Below, piece after piece: positions 30,083-39,834 of a stretch of 64,000 nt of DNA. Numbering within the stretch: the first letter of the stretch is position 1; the number at the start of each line of letters is the position of its first letter. The translations under genes and the position numbers were made by a program. Origin of the DNA: Actinomycetes bacterium (GTDB lineage Bacteria > Actinomycetota > Actinomycetes > Actinomycetales > Microbacteriaceae); NCBI GenBank assembly GCA_029777095.1, contig JAKOTS010000111.1, positions 19,874-83,873 on the forward strand, in the 5' to 3' direction. The notes beneath the pieces were generated by a model that was given only the letters and a program-made list of their open reading frames with translations, did not search any database and had not been told where the DNA came from.

Positions 30083-31864
30083 CTACTGGTAGCGCGGGAG
30101 GAGGGGGGTCTCGGAAGAGGAAGGCAACACGCGATAGGTCTTGAGCACCTGCGTCATCGCCTTCTGAAAAGCGGGGGCGGTTGCTGCAGACGAGCGTATC
30201 GCAGTCGGCTCCTCAAGGGTCACGACCACCACGTACTTCGGGTCATCGGCCGGCGCAAAACCCGCGAGGGAGGTGAAGTACACGCCGGCTTTATAGCCGC
30301 CGGGTATTGCAACCTCGGCGGTTCCGGTCTTGGCCGCGACGCGGTATCCGGGGATCGCGAGCGCCTTCTGCAGCTGCCCCTGTGCCATCACGTTCTCAAC
30401 CATCAGCGCGGTGTCGTCGGCGACCTTCTCGCTGATGATCTGCTCGGGCTTCGGCAGATCCGGCTCGACGACGGTTCCGTCGGGGCGCGTGCACGATTCG
30501 ACGAGGCGCAGCGGCATCTTGAGGCCGCCGTTCGCGATCGCCTGGTAGGCACCGGCAACCTGCGGCGCGGTGACGGTGAACGCCTGGCCGAAAGTCGTGG
30601 CATAGCGCGACTGGTTGTCCCACTTCGCGACGTCGTGCAGTGTGCCGCTTGCTTCGCCGGGAAACCCGACCGAGGTCGGCGCACCCACACCGAAGCGCTG
30701 CATGTAGTCGTAGCGAACTGCGGGCTCAACCATGTCGCCAAACATGCTGAGCGCGACGTTGGACGAATCGATCAGCGCGCCGGCAAGCGTGTAGTTCAGC
30801 GGTGCGTGCCCCATCGCGTCGTTCACCTTCGCGCCGTTCGGAAACTTGAACGAACTTGGCGCGTTCACCGTCGACAGCGGCGTGGCAGAGCCGCCGTCCA
30901 TGATGCTCGCCGCGGTGACGGCCTTGAATGTCGAGCCTGGCTCGAACTGGTGGCGAAAGATGCGGCTGCTTCGGTCGTCGGGATGCGCGCCATCGACGTT
31001 GTTCGGGTCGACCGTCGGGTACTCCGCCGCCGCCCGGATCTTGCCGGTTTCGACCTCGACGACGGTGACGGTGCCGCTGATTGCCCGCATGTTCTGCGTC
31101 TCTTCGGCGATGAGTTGCTGCAAATACCACTGCAGGTCGCGGTTGATCGTGAGCTGCAGCGTACCGCCGTTGACGGCCGGCGAGGTCTTGAGCGTGCCCG
31201 GAATCGTCTCGCCATTGTTGCCGCGCGCGAACGTCTCCTTGCCATCGCTAGCCGCGAGGCAGGCATCCATCCCAAGTTCGAGACCCTCCTGCGCCTCACC
31301 CTCGGCGCCCACAAAGCCCACGAGGTTGCCCGCGACGGCACCGTCAGGATACGAGCGATCGGGATGCCGCGAGAAGAACATGTACGGCACGCGCAGGTCT
31401 GCCAGCGCGCGGTACTGGTCGACGTCGAGGCCCTTCTTGAGCGAAGCCCACTGTCCGTTCGGGTTCGCCGCCTTCGCGTTGGCGACGATTGCCTGCACCT
31501 CTTCGGGTGTCTGGCCAGTGATCGCGGCGATCTCGGCCGAGATGTCGTTCCACGACACCTCCACCTTCTTGCCGTCCTCGCCGGTGCGCTTGACCGCATC
31601 GACCAGGCTCGGGTCGAGCTCGGCGTCGTAGAAGACCGTGCTGCCGGCGAGCACCGCGCCGCCCTGATCGACAATCGAGCCGCGCTCGCCCCACAGCACG
31701 CGCGAGCTGGCGAAGCCGAGGTTCATCGAGTCGGCAACGTGCTCGTCTGCGTTGACCACCTGGATGTCGACGAGCCGCACGACAAAAGCGCCGAGCACTG
31801 CGAGCACGAGGATCAACGCCACGGCGCTGCGTCGCCGCGGGGTGCGGTGGCTGGTGGTTGACAT
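30083..31864 (-). CDS. ftsI: Peptidoglycan D,D-transpeptidase FtsI (class B PBP)
   Basis: EPGSTFKAVT (STFK), SSN, KTGTAEV motifs; TM N-terminus. Confidence 0.95.
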   Translation of the reverse strand: MSTTSHRTPRRRSAVALILVLAVLGAFVVRLVDIQVVNADEHVADSMNLGFASSRVLWGERGSIVDQGGAVLAGSTVFYDAELDPSLVDAVKRTGEDGKKVEVSWNDISAEIAAITGQTPEEVQAIVANAKAANPNGQWASLKKGLDVDQYRALADLRVPYMFFSRHPDRSYPDGAVAGNLVGFVGAEGEAQEGLELGMDACLAASDGKETFARGNNGETIPGTLKTSPAVNGGTLQLTINRDLQWYLQQLIAEETQNMRAISGTVTVVEVETGKIRAAAEYPTVDPNNVDGAHPDDRSSRIFRHQFEPGSTFKAVTAASIMDGGSATPLSTVNAPSSFKFPNGAKVNDAMGHAPLNYTLAGALIDSSNVALSMFGDMVEPAVRYDYMQRFGVGAPTSVGFPGEASGTLHDVAKWDNQSRYATTFGQAFTVTAPQVAGAYQAIANGGLKMPLRLVESCTRPDGTVVEPDLPKPEQIISEKVADDTALMVENVMAQGQLQKALAIPGYRVAAKTGTAEVAIPGGYKAGVYFTSLAGFAPADDPKYVVVVTLEEPTAIRSSAATAPAFQKAMTQVLKTYRVLPSSSETPLLPRYQ

Positions 31865-31872
31865 CGCCTGAC

Positions 31873-32466
31873 CTAACGTGTGGTGGGGGTCGGGAGACCG
31901 TCGGTGAGCGGTTGTGGCAGGCCACTCGCCGCTTCTTCGGTAACCACCTCCGCCACCGGCACACCACCAATTGTCGCCTCGGGTGCGGTCACGAGCGGGG
32001 TGTTCACAACGAGCGCGTTCGGCACCGATCCGCGGCCGATCGCATCGACGGTCGACAGCCAGCCAGCCGCCTCACCGCTGCCGAGAATCGCGCCGTCACT
32101 GAGACGCAGGTAGGTCGGCGACTGGTTAATCACCATGCCGAGCGAGGCGGCGTTTGCAGCCAGGTACTGCGGCGAACTCAGGCCAACGACGGCGTCAGAG
32201 AGCGACTGCTGCTGCCAGCCAAGCTCGCGCACCTGCTGCCGGAGCGCCGATTCTTCATACACGCCCTGCGTGGTCGCGATCGACAGCACAACCTGCGCGG
32301 CACCGATCGCCAGCGCGCCAGCCACCGCGATGAGCGCGTAGGCCAACCGGGGGCGGCGACGCGCCACGGGCACCGCGTGCAGGTGGCGCCTCGGCGCGGC
32401 ATTGACGAGGTCAAGATCAAGATCGAGGGATGCCGCGGGCCCGCCCGCGAACGACGGGGCGCTCAT
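31873..32466 (-). CDS. ftsL: FtsL-like membrane protein
   Basis: Single TM plus short coiled coil ([19 protein letters not shown]) between rsmH and ftsI. Confidence 0.75.
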   Translation of the reverse strand: MSAPSFAGGPAASLDLDLDLVNAAPRRHLHAVPVARRRPRLAYALIAVAGALAIGAAQVVLSIATTQGVYEESALRQQVRELGWQQQSLSDAVVGLSSPQYLAANAASLGMVINQSPTYLRLSDGAILGSGEAAGWLSTVDAIGRGSVPNALVVNTPLVTAPEATIGGVPVAEVVTEEAASGLPQPLTDGLPTPTTR

Positions 32467-33449
32467 CGGCGGCCCCGCTGCTTCGTACCGCGTGTGGGCA
32501 CCTCAGCGCGCACCCGCTCCGCGGCGCGCAATCGCACGGGGATCGCCCGCGTATTGCGTTCACGTTCGGCTTCATCGGCAAGTTCCGCGCCCTTGACGAG
32601 CAGGCGGAAACGAGGCGCGTGCTCCGGCAACTCCACGGGGAGACCGGGAGGCGAGGTCGACGCGATGGCCTTGGCGAAGTCTTGTTTGACGATGCGATCT
32701 TCGAGTGACTGATATGACATCACAACGATGCGCCCGCCGACCCGGAGTGTTGCCATGCCGGCGGGGATCGCAGCATCCAGCGCCGCCAGCTCGCCGTTGA
32801 CCTCGATGCGCAGTGCCTGGAAGACGCGCTTTGCCGGGTGCCCCTGGCCAAGCAGTGCGCCCGGGGTCGCGGCGGTGAGCACGCTCACGAGGTGCGCAGA
32901 GGTCAGGATCGGTGCGTTCGCTCGCTCAGCGATGATCGCTCGGGCATAGCGACCGCTGAGCTTTTCGTCGCCGTAGCGCTCGAAGATGCGGCGCAGCTCG
33001 CCCTCAGAGTAGGTCGCGATGACGTCGGCCGCCGTCGCGCCGGTCGTCGGGTCCATCCGCATGTCGAGCGGGGCATCCTGCGCATAGGCGAAGCCGCGCT
33101 CGGCGCGATCGAGCTGCAGTGACGAGACGCCAAGATCGAACAGGATGCCGTCAACCTCCGCGAACCCGGCTCCGGCCACGGCCTCGGCAATTCCGTCGTA
33201 GACGGTGTGCACGAGCGTGATGCGGTCGGCGAAGCGGGCGAGCCGCTCGCCCGCGATGGCGAGTGCCTGCGGATCACGATCGAGACCGATCAGGTGCAGG
33301 CCCGGCAGGCGCTCGAGGAATGCCTCGCTGTGCCCGCCCATGCCGAGCGTGGCATCAACGAGCACCGCGCCGTCGTGACTGAGGGCGGGGGTGAGCAACT
33401 CGACGCAGCGCTCGAGCAAGACGGGGGTGTGAATATTGCGAAGGTCCAT
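32463..33449 (-). CDS. rsmH: 16S rRNA (cytosine1402-N4)-methyltransferase
   Basis: [38 protein letters not shown]. Confidence 0.96.
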   Translation of the reverse strand: MDLRNIHTPVLLERCVELLTPALSHDGAVLVDATLGMGGHSEAFLERLPGLHLIGLDRDPQALAIAGERLARFADRITLVHTVYDGIAEAVAGAGFAEVDGILFDLGVSSLQLDRAERGFAYAQDAPLDMRMDPTTGATAADVIATYSEGELRRIFERYGDEKLSGRYARAIIAERANAPILTSAHLVSVLTAATPGALLGQGHPAKRVFQALRIEVNGELAALDAAIPAGMATLRVGGRIVVMSYQSLEDRIVKQDFAKAIASTSPPGLPVELPEHAPRFRLLVKGAELADEAERERNTRAIPVRLRAAERVRAEVPTRGTKQRGRR

Positions 33450-33554
33450 GGTTTTCTCGGGTCGAGCCGTGTGTCTCGATCCCCATCCGCTCTGTGACCT
33501 GGCGCCGGGGAAGTGGCGTCAGGGCGTGAGCGGCTGGGAGTCGCGACACAGGGA

Positions 33555-33986
33555 TCAGAACAGGCCCGGGATCACCTCCTCCTCCATCTCGGAGTAGCCA
33601 CTTTCGGTGGCCGCCAGGTAGGTGTTCCAGGCTTCGGCATCCCAGATCTCTGCGTGGCTGCCGGCGCCGATCACGACGAGGTCGCGGTCGAGGCCCGCAT
33701 AGGTGCGCAGGGGAACGGGAAGGGTGATGCGGTTTTGGGTGTCGGGGAGCTCGGAGCTCGCACCCGACAGGAACATGCGCATGAAGTCACGCGCCTGCTT
33801 GTTCGAAAGTGGGGCCTGGCGAATGCGCTCGTGCACCTGCTCGAATTCGGCGGTGCTGAACACGTAGAGGCAGTTCTCCTGCCCCCTGGTGACGACGATG
33901 CCGCCAGCGAGTTCTTCGCGGAACTTCGCGGGCAGGATGACGCGACCTTTGTCGTCGAGCTTCGGAGTATACGTGCCTAGCAGCAT
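33555..33986 (-). CDS. mraZ: Division/cell wall cluster repressor MraZ
   Basis: [26 protein letters not shown]. Confidence 0.95.
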   Translation of the reverse strand: MLLGTYTPKLDDKGRVILPAKFREELAGGIVVTRGQENCLYVFSTAEFEQVHERIRQAPLSNKQARDFMRMFLSGASSELPDTQNRITLPVPLRTYAGLDRDLVVIGAGSHAEIWDAEAWNTYLAATESGYSEMEEEVIPGLF

Positions 33987-34023
33987 TGGCGCGTCCCCCC
34001 TTCGTCCGGCCAGTTCCAGGTGC

Positions 34024-34049
34024 CTCCACTTTACTCCACTTTCACCCAC
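34024..34049 (-). promoter_or_regulatory. MraZ-box: three 10-bp-spaced GTGGRG/GTGGGT repeats upstream of mraZ
   Basis: Minus strand GTGGGTGAAAGTGGAGTAAAGTGGAG, downstream of TATTTT (-10 candidate, 34051-34056). Confidence 0.8.
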
Positions 34050-34217
34050 AAAAATAGGATGCATTGCGAATTGATTGTGTCGGTCTTGCGTTTAGCCGCG
34101 AGAAAACAACGATCGTACGGGTGGAGGGTTGTGGCGAGTTAAGACCGCTTCGGCGCGCCCGGCCTTGCACCCTCCGCCGCGGACAACAACCCCGACACCC
34201 CGCCCCGGACAACAAAA

Positions 34218-34245
34218 AAGGGCCACTCCTCGCGGAGTGACCCTT
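34218..34245 (-). terminator. Intrinsic terminator downstream of the DUF3040 gene
   Basis: Minus strand AAGGGTCACTCC-GCGA-GGAGTGGCCCTTTTTTG (one U-G wobble). Confidence 0.8.
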
Positions 34246-34268
34246 ACAAATTGATAGAAACGGCGGTG

Positions 34269-34643
34269 TTAGCCCTCGTTGCGGCGGTCCCAACGGTCGT
34301 TCATGCGATCCATAAAGGAGGCCGAGCCAGCCGGCGCATTCGCTCCTGGACGTGCACCTGCAGACGTGCGCGGCACAACGTGCTCAACACGGCTGGGTTT
34401 GATCGCGAGCACGACGCCAACGAGCATCACGACGAAACCGATAATGCCCACGACGATGAGCTGCGTGGCGACGCCAACAACAAGCGCCCCAAGCCCCACG
34501 AGCACAAGGAGTGCGCCGATGGTGATGTTGCGGTAGTTGAGCGTGTGGTTTCCGCTCGGCGCGGACACGACATCTGCATCATTCTGCAGAAGGTGCCGTT
34601 CCATCTCATCGAGAAGGCGCTGCTCCTGTCCGGAGAGTGGCAT
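34269..34643 (-). CDS. DUF3040 family membrane protein
   Basis: MPLSGQEQRLLDEMERHLLQNDADVV N-terminus and two TMs. Confidence 0.9.
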   Translation of the reverse strand: MPLSGQEQRLLDEMERHLLQNDADVVSAPSGNHTLNYRNITIGALLVLVGLGALVVGVATQLIVVGIIGFVVMLVGVVLAIKPSRVEHVVPRTSAGARPGANAPAGSASFMDRMNDRWDRRNEG

Positions 34644-34715
34644 GCTTCCCCCTCTTGTCTTGTTTGCAATCCTGGACTCAAGTGTACCCGTCTCCGGGAA
34701 TACTAGGCTAGGCCC

Positions 34716-35852
34716 GTGGATGCTTCATCTCACGTTCTTCAAGCCGTCTCACAGCGACTTGACACGTTCCTCGACGCCCAACGCGCAGCGACGATCCCTA
34801 TGGGTGACGACGCGATGCTGCTCATCGACGCCGCAGCGCAGTCGCTTCGCGGCGGAAAGCGACTCCGCGCCGCCTTTTGTTACTGGGGCTGGCGCGCAGT
34901 CATCGACGGCAACGCGGGGGCACCGGCATCCCCCGCCACTGCCCCCGGCGCCTTGCGAGACGCCGATGCAGAGCGCGAGATCATCTCGGTCGCCGCGTCG
35001 CTCGAAATCTTCCAGTCGGCGGCGCTCGTGCACGACGACATCATCGACAACTCGGACACACGCCGCGGTCAGCCCGCAAGCCACCGCGCCCTCGAGGCCC
35101 GCCACGGCGCCAATGGCTGGGCCGGCGACGGCGACGCATTCGGCCGTGCCGCCGCGCTACTGCTCGGCGACCTCCTCGTTGCCTGGAGCGACGATCTCCT
35201 TGAGCAGGGCCTCGAAGGGCATACGGATGCCGCAGCCCGCCGTCGCACCCGCCACGAATATGCAGCAATGCGCCGCGACGTCACGCTCGGGCAGTTTCTC
35301 GATATCGCCGAAGAATCAGCATTCGCGGTGTCGCCGGGTGAAGAACATCTCGCGCGCGCACTGCGCGTGGCGACCTATAAGTCTGCGCGCTACAGCGTGC
35401 AGCAACCGCTGACAATCGGCGCCGCGCTCGCCGGCGGCACCGAGGCACAGCTCGAGGCGCTCGCATCGTTCGGCTACCCGATTGGCATGGCCTTCCAACT
35501 GCGCGACGATGTGCTTGGCGTCTTCGGCGACGAGCGACTTACCGGCAAGCCCACCGGCGACGACCTCCGTGAGGGCAAGCGCACCGCGCTGATCGCCATC
35601 ACCCGAGAACGGCTTTCGGCGGTGCAGAAAGCGCGGCTCGATGAACTCCTTGGCAACCCGGGCCTCGATGCGGCCGAGGTCGCGGCACTCCAGGCGATGA
35701 TCGTCGAGACGGGCGCACTCGACGCCGTCGAACAGCTCATCAGTGACTACGCGGTGCAAGCCGAGACCGCACTTGAGAGCCCGCATCTAGCGGCATCCGC
35801 CGTGGCGGTGCTGCGCACGCTTGCGGTCGCGGCCACCCGCCGGAACGCGTAA
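34716..35852 (+). CDS. Polyprenyl synthetase family protein (geranylgeranyl/heptaprenyl type)
   Basis: GGKRLRAAFCYWG; LVHDDIIDNSDTRRG; FQLRDDVLGVFGD. Confidence 0.93.
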   Translation: MDASSHVLQAVSQRLDTFLDAQRAATIPMGDDAMLLIDAAAQSLRGGKRLRAAFCYWGWRAVIDGNAGAPASPATAPGALRDADAEREIISVAASLEIFQSAALVHDDIIDNSDTRRGQPASHRALEARHGANGWAGDGDAFGRAAALLLGDLLVAWSDDLLEQGLEGHTDAAARRRTRHEYAAMRRDVTLGQFLDIAEESAFAVSPGEEHLARALRVATYKSARYSVQQPLTIGAALAGGTEAQLEALASFGYPIGMAFQLRDDVLGVFGDERLTGKPTGDDLREGKRTALIAITRERLSAVQKARLDELLGNPGLDAAEVAALQAMIVETGALDAVEQLISDYAVQAETALESPHLAASAVAVLRTLAVAATRRNA

Positions 35853-35871
35853 CCGTCACACCGCGCGCACG

Positions 35872-36222
35872 CTAAGCGAGCGAGCGTGCGACCCGGCGAA
35901 CCTCGGACTTGCGACCTGCACGTAGCGCCTCGATCGGCGCGACGCCGATCGAATCGTCGACCGACAGCATCCAATCGATCGCTTCGTCATTGCTGAAGCC
36001 CGCATCCTGCAACACCATGATGGTGCCGCGGAGCGACACGAGCGGCTCGCCGTCCTGCAGGAACAGTGCAGGGACGCGAAACGCCCCATCGCGGGCAGAG
36101 CCCACCAGGTAATGCTCTTCGAGGAGTCGCCGCACTCGCGAAGGGCTCTCGTCGAGGATCGCGCCGATCTCTGAAAGGGTGAGCCACTCGATGGGGGCCT
36201 GCTCTGGTGTCTCGTTTTGCAC
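35872..36222 (-). CDS. Rv2175c-like DNA-binding protein
   Basis: WLTLSEIGAILDESPSRVRRLLEEHYLVGSARDGAFRVPALFL; adjacent to a Ser/Thr kinase and aroG as in mycobacteria. Confidence 0.85.
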   Translation of the reverse strand: MQNETPEQAPIEWLTLSEIGAILDESPSRVRRLLEEHYLVGSARDGAFRVPALFLQDGEPLVSLRGTIMVLQDAGFSNDEAIDWMLSVDDSIGVAPIEALRAGRKSEVRRVARSLA

Positions 36223-36259
36223 CCACCCATGCTCTCACTTTTTGCGCGAGACCATCTCA

Positions 36260-36331
36260 GGTACGTTCGTCACTTTCGTGACATCTGTCACTTTCGTACC
36301 ACTGGTCACATGCGTCACTTCCGTTTACTCT
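36260..36331 (+). promoter_or_regulatory. 9-bp periodic GT(C/G)AC-type direct-repeat array, candidate MtrA-type response regulator array
   Basis: GTCACTTTC GTGACATCT GTCACTTTC GTACCACTG GTCACATGC GTCACTTCC GTTTACTCT in consecutive 9-mers. Confidence 0.6.
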
Positions 36332-36404
36332 CATTGACTTGAACCCACTTTCGTGCCACCGTGGAACGTTCGTTGCGCGCACGCGCACGCAGGAGAGGGT
36401 CGCC

Positions 36405-37649
36405 ATGCGAGCTGCACACCCCCATCGTTCAACGTGGGTTGATTCACAGCCACAGCCACAGTCCCCCGCGGCAAAGCGCGCCGGTTTCACGGTCTTGCCG
36501 CTTGCGGTACTCGGCTCGATCGCCGTGACCCTCAGCGGCACCGCGGCCACCGCCGCCGAACCCAACGACCGACGCGACACCCTCACGCCCGGCGATCGAC
36601 ACCTGGGCGCCGGTGCGGGCACCGCGGCCTCGGCCATCCGGCAGGCCGTCGCGCCAGCACCCGAAACCTATATCGTCCGCGCGGGCGACACCGTCAGCGG
36701 GATCGCCGCGCAGTTTGGTCTCCGCACCGATGCGGTGCTCAGCCTGAACGGTCTCTCGCGCGCATCGATCATCCACCCGGGCCAGGTCTTGCGGCTACTG
36801 GCCGCGTCGGGCACCTCAGCACCAAGCCCGGCCCCCGCAGCCGGGAGCCACGTCGTCGTTGGCGGCGACACGATCAGCGCGATCGCCCAGCGCTACGGAT
36901 TCAGCATCGATGCCGTACTCGCAGCCAACGGCATGTCGCGCGCCTCGATCATCTACCCCGGCCAGCGCGTCACCCTGCCCGGTGCGCCAGTTGCGACATC
37001 CGCTCCGGCCCCCGCGCCGGCGCCCGCTCCGGCTCCTGCACCCGCCGCCGCGCACACCGTGGTCAGCGGCGACACGATCAGCGCGATCGCGCAGCGCTAC
37101 GGCTCGACCATCGACGCCGTGCTCAGCACGAACGGCCTCTCGCGCGCATCGATCATTTACCCCGGGCAGCGCATCGTGTTGCCCGGCACGGCAGCACCCG
37201 CAGCACCGGCAGCTCAGGCCACCACTCCTGCTGCCGCAGGGGGCCTCGACGCCGAGCAATCCGCCAATGCCCAGCTCATCATCCGCATCGGCCGAGAACT
37301 CGGCGTGAACGACCGCGGCCTGCAGATCGCGCTCGCAACCGCGATGCAAGAGTCATGGCTGCGCAACCTCGATTGGGGCGACCGCGATTCGCTCGGCCTC
37401 TTCCAACAGCGCCCGAGCTCTGGTTGGGGCAGCCCAGAACAGGTACGCGACCCCGCATATGCCATCAAGGCATTCTTCGGTGGCCCACAAGACCCGAACG
37501 GCAACCGCACCCGCGGCCTGCTCGACTACCCCGGCTGGGAGCAGCTCAGCCTGACCCAGGCAGCACAGGCTGTGCAGATCTCGGCACACCCCGACCGCTA
37601 CGCGCGCTGGGAAGCCCCCGCCGCCGCATGGCTCGCTGCACTGGGATAA
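36405..37649 (+). CDS. Secreted protein with three LysM domains and a C-terminal lysozyme-like/transglycosylase-type domain
   Basis: Three YIVRAGDTVSGIA / VVVGGDTISAIAQRYG / TVVSGDTISAIAQRYG units; ALATAMQESWLRNLDWGDRDSLGLFQQRPSSGWG; AGGAGAG RBS before ATG 36405. Confidence 0.88.
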   Translation: MRAAHPHRSTWVDSQPQPQSPAAKRAGFTVLPLAVLGSIAVTLSGTAATAAEPNDRRDTLTPGDRHLGAGAGTAASAIRQAVAPAPETYIVRAGDTVSGIAAQFGLRTDAVLSLNGLSRASIIHPGQVLRLLAASGTSAPSPAPAAGSHVVVGGDTISAIAQRYGFSIDAVLAANGMSRASIIYPGQRVTLPGAPVATSAPAPAPAPAPAPAPAAAHTVVSGDTISAIAQRYGSTIDAVLSTNGLSRASIIYPGQRIVLPGTAAPAAPAAQATTPAAAGGLDAEQSANAQLIIRIGRELGVNDRGLQIALATAMQESWLRNLDWGDRDSLGLFQQRPSSGWGSPEQVRDPAYAIKAFFGGPQDPNGNRTRGLLDYPGWEQLSLTQAAQAVQISAHPDRYARWEAPAAAWLAALG

Positions 37650-37738
37650 CGCGCCACCCCTTGCAGAACGAACACCCGATGCCGACAAGACCGGTACGGC
37701 GAGCGGGCAATGCCCCGCGACATCCGTAGACTTTCAGC

Positions 37739-39691
37739 GTGTCATCCAGCCAACAGTCCGACCCAATGATTGGCCGTCTCGTCGACGGCCGCTACCGGGT
37801 TCGAGCGCGCATTGCGCGCGGTGGAATGGCCACCGTCTACGTCGCGACCGACCTGCGCCTCGAGCGGCGCGTCGCACTCAAGGTCATGCACGCGCACCTG
37901 AGCGACGACTCGGTCTTCCAGAGCCGATTCATTCAAGAGGCCCGTTCGGCCGCGCGCCTCGCTGACCCGCACGTGGTCAATGTGTTTGACCAGGGGCAAG
38001 ACCACGACATGGCATACCTCGTCATGGAGTACTTGCCCGGCATCACGCTGCGCGAGCTCCTGCGCGAGCAGAAGAAGCTCAGCATGCAGCAGACCATCAC
38101 GATTATGGATGCGATCCTCGGCGGCCTCGCGGCGGCACACCGTGCCGGCATTGTGCATCGAGACGTGAAGCCCGAGAACGTGTTGTTGGCCGAAGACGGC
38201 CGCATCAAAATCGGCGACTTCGGTCTCGCCCGCGCGACGACCGCGAACACCGCCACCGGGCAGATGCTCCTCGGCACGATCGCCTACCTCGCACCCGAGC
38301 TCGTGACCCGCGGCCAGGCAGATGCCCGAAGCGACATATATGCCCTCGGTATCATGCTCTACGAGATGCTCACCGGCGAGCAGCCCTTCAAGGGCGAGCA
38401 GCCAATGCAGATCGCCTACCAGCACGCCACCGACAAGGTGCCGCGCCCGAGCGCGCGCACGGCGGGGGTGCCCGAAGCGCTCGACGAGCTCGTACTGTGG
38501 GCCACCGAGCGCGAACCCGACGATCGCCCCATCGATGCACAGGCAATGCTTGACCGCTTGCGTGAAATCGAGCGCGACCTCGGCGTCGCCCCGCTGACCC
38601 GCGGCGTCGGCGCGACGGCGAGCGTGCCGGTGATCGACGAGTACAATTCCAACGAAGTCACGCGGGTGATGCCGGGCGGGCTTTCGAACACGGCGCCGAC
38701 CCCCGTCTCGCAGGGCCTCGACAACTCTGGCCAACTCCGGCAGCGCACCAAGCGTCGCGCGAGCCGCGGCACCGTCGTCCTGATTCTCGTCCTCCTCCTC
38801 GCGGTCGCCGCCGGCGCCACGGGCTGGTGGTTCGGCTCCGGACCCGGCTCGCTCATCTCGGTGCGCGATGTATCGGGCACCACGTACGAGGCAGCGGCGC
38901 AGAAACTGCAAGAAGACGGGCTCACGCCCGTGCGAGTGGATGCCACCGACTACGACGTACCCGAGGGCACGGTCATCCGCACCGACCCCGAGGCAGGCAT
39001 CCGACTCGAACGCGACGCCGAGGTGTCGGTCATCGTTTCCACCGGCCCGGCCGCACACAGCATCGCGCCGTTGGTGGGGATGCAATCAACTGCCGCACAC
39101 GGCGCCCTTGAGGCCGCCCGCATCGACCTCATCGAGCCGATGCTCGAGGAGTTCTCCGATGCGGAGGCCGGGACCGTGATCGCCGCAACCCTCACCCCGC
39201 GTGCCGGCGGCGACCCGATCGACTTCGGCGGCGGCGGCGAAGCCTTCGAAGGCGACCAGGCCCAGCTCACCGTGTCGCTCGGCCCCATCCCCGCGGTCGC
39301 AGGAGACACGGTCGAATCGGCCACAAGCAAGCTTCGAGCGGCCGGCCTCGCGGTCGTGCCCGAGTCGACCCTCGTCTTCAGCGACACTGTCAAGGCCGAC
39401 ATCGTGATCGAGATCGAGCCTCGCGACGGCGGCGGCAACTGGCGGCCGGACGACACCGTCACGCTCGTGGTTTCGAAGGGCCCCCAGCCAATTCCGATTC
39501 CGGACGTCACGGGCATGACCCGCGATCAGGCCAAGCGCACGCTCGAGGGCAAGGGCTTCACCGTTTCGTACGCCCCATTCTGGAGCGCCCTCCCGAACGA
39601 CCTCACGCGGGTCACCGGCACCGACCCGGGTGCCACCGCCGAACGGCCCAAGGGCAGCGAGGTCTACCTCCGGATCACCGCTTCGGGCTAG
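37739..39691 (+). CDS. Ser/Thr protein kinase with C-terminal PASTA domains (pknL genomic position)
   Basis: IVHRDVKPENVLL, KIGDFGLAR, APELV; TM RGTVVLILVLLLAVAAGATGWWFG; PASTA-type repeats. Confidence 0.93.
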   Translation: MSSSQQSDPMIGRLVDGRYRVRARIARGGMATVYVATDLRLERRVALKVMHAHLSDDSVFQSRFIQEARSAARLADPHVVNVFDQGQDHDMAYLVMEYLPGITLRELLREQKKLSMQQTITIMDAILGGLAAAHRAGIVHRDVKPENVLLAEDGRIKIGDFGLARATTANTATGQMLLGTIAYLAPELVTRGQADARSDIYALGIMLYEMLTGEQPFKGEQPMQIAYQHATDKVPRPSARTAGVPEALDELVLWATEREPDDRPIDAQAMLDRLREIERDLGVAPLTRGVGATASVPVIDEYNSNEVTRVMPGGLSNTAPTPVSQGLDNSGQLRQRTKRRASRGTVVLILVLLLAVAAGATGWWFGSGPGSLISVRDVSGTTYEAAAQKLQEDGLTPVRVDATDYDVPEGTVIRTDPEAGIRLERDAEVSVIVSTGPAAHSIAPLVGMQSTAAHGALEAARIDLIEPMLEEFSDAEAGTVIAATLTPRAGGDPIDFGGGGEAFEGDQAQLTVSLGPIPAVAGDTVESATSKLRAAGLAVVPESTLVFSDTVKADIVIEIEPRDGGGNWRPDDTVTLVVSKGPQPIPIPDVTGMTRDQAKRTLEGKGFTVSYAPFWSALPNDLTRVTGTDPGATAERPKGSEVYLRITASG

Positions 39692-39780
39692 CCAGCCTCG
39701 GCACGCGGGTGGGCCGCGCAGGCCCGGGCCCGCAGGCAGGCGCGCACCCGGGCGAGCGCCGGCAGCCACGCAGGCAGAAC

Positions 39781-39822
39781 GATGCTGGCCCACCACCCCG
39801 CGAGGGGCGATGGGCCAGCATC
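39781..39822. terminator. Bidirectional hairpin terminator between convergent kinase and aroG genes
   Basis: GATGCTGGCCCA ... TGGGCCAGCATC perfect 12-bp stem plus inner CCCC-GCGA-GGGG. Confidence 0.8.
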
Positions 39823-39834
39823 AGGCGCGTGCGA

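Noticed and set aside
28838-31861. 1007-aa plus-strand ORF
   Set aside because: Fully antisense to murF and ftsI, whose products match known families; a frame-shadow ORF of GC-rich coding DNA.
34180-34215. Direct repeat CGGACAACAA (two copies, 26 bp apart) near the DUF3040 terminator
   Set aside because: Only two copies, adjoining the terminator A-tract; no supporting context.
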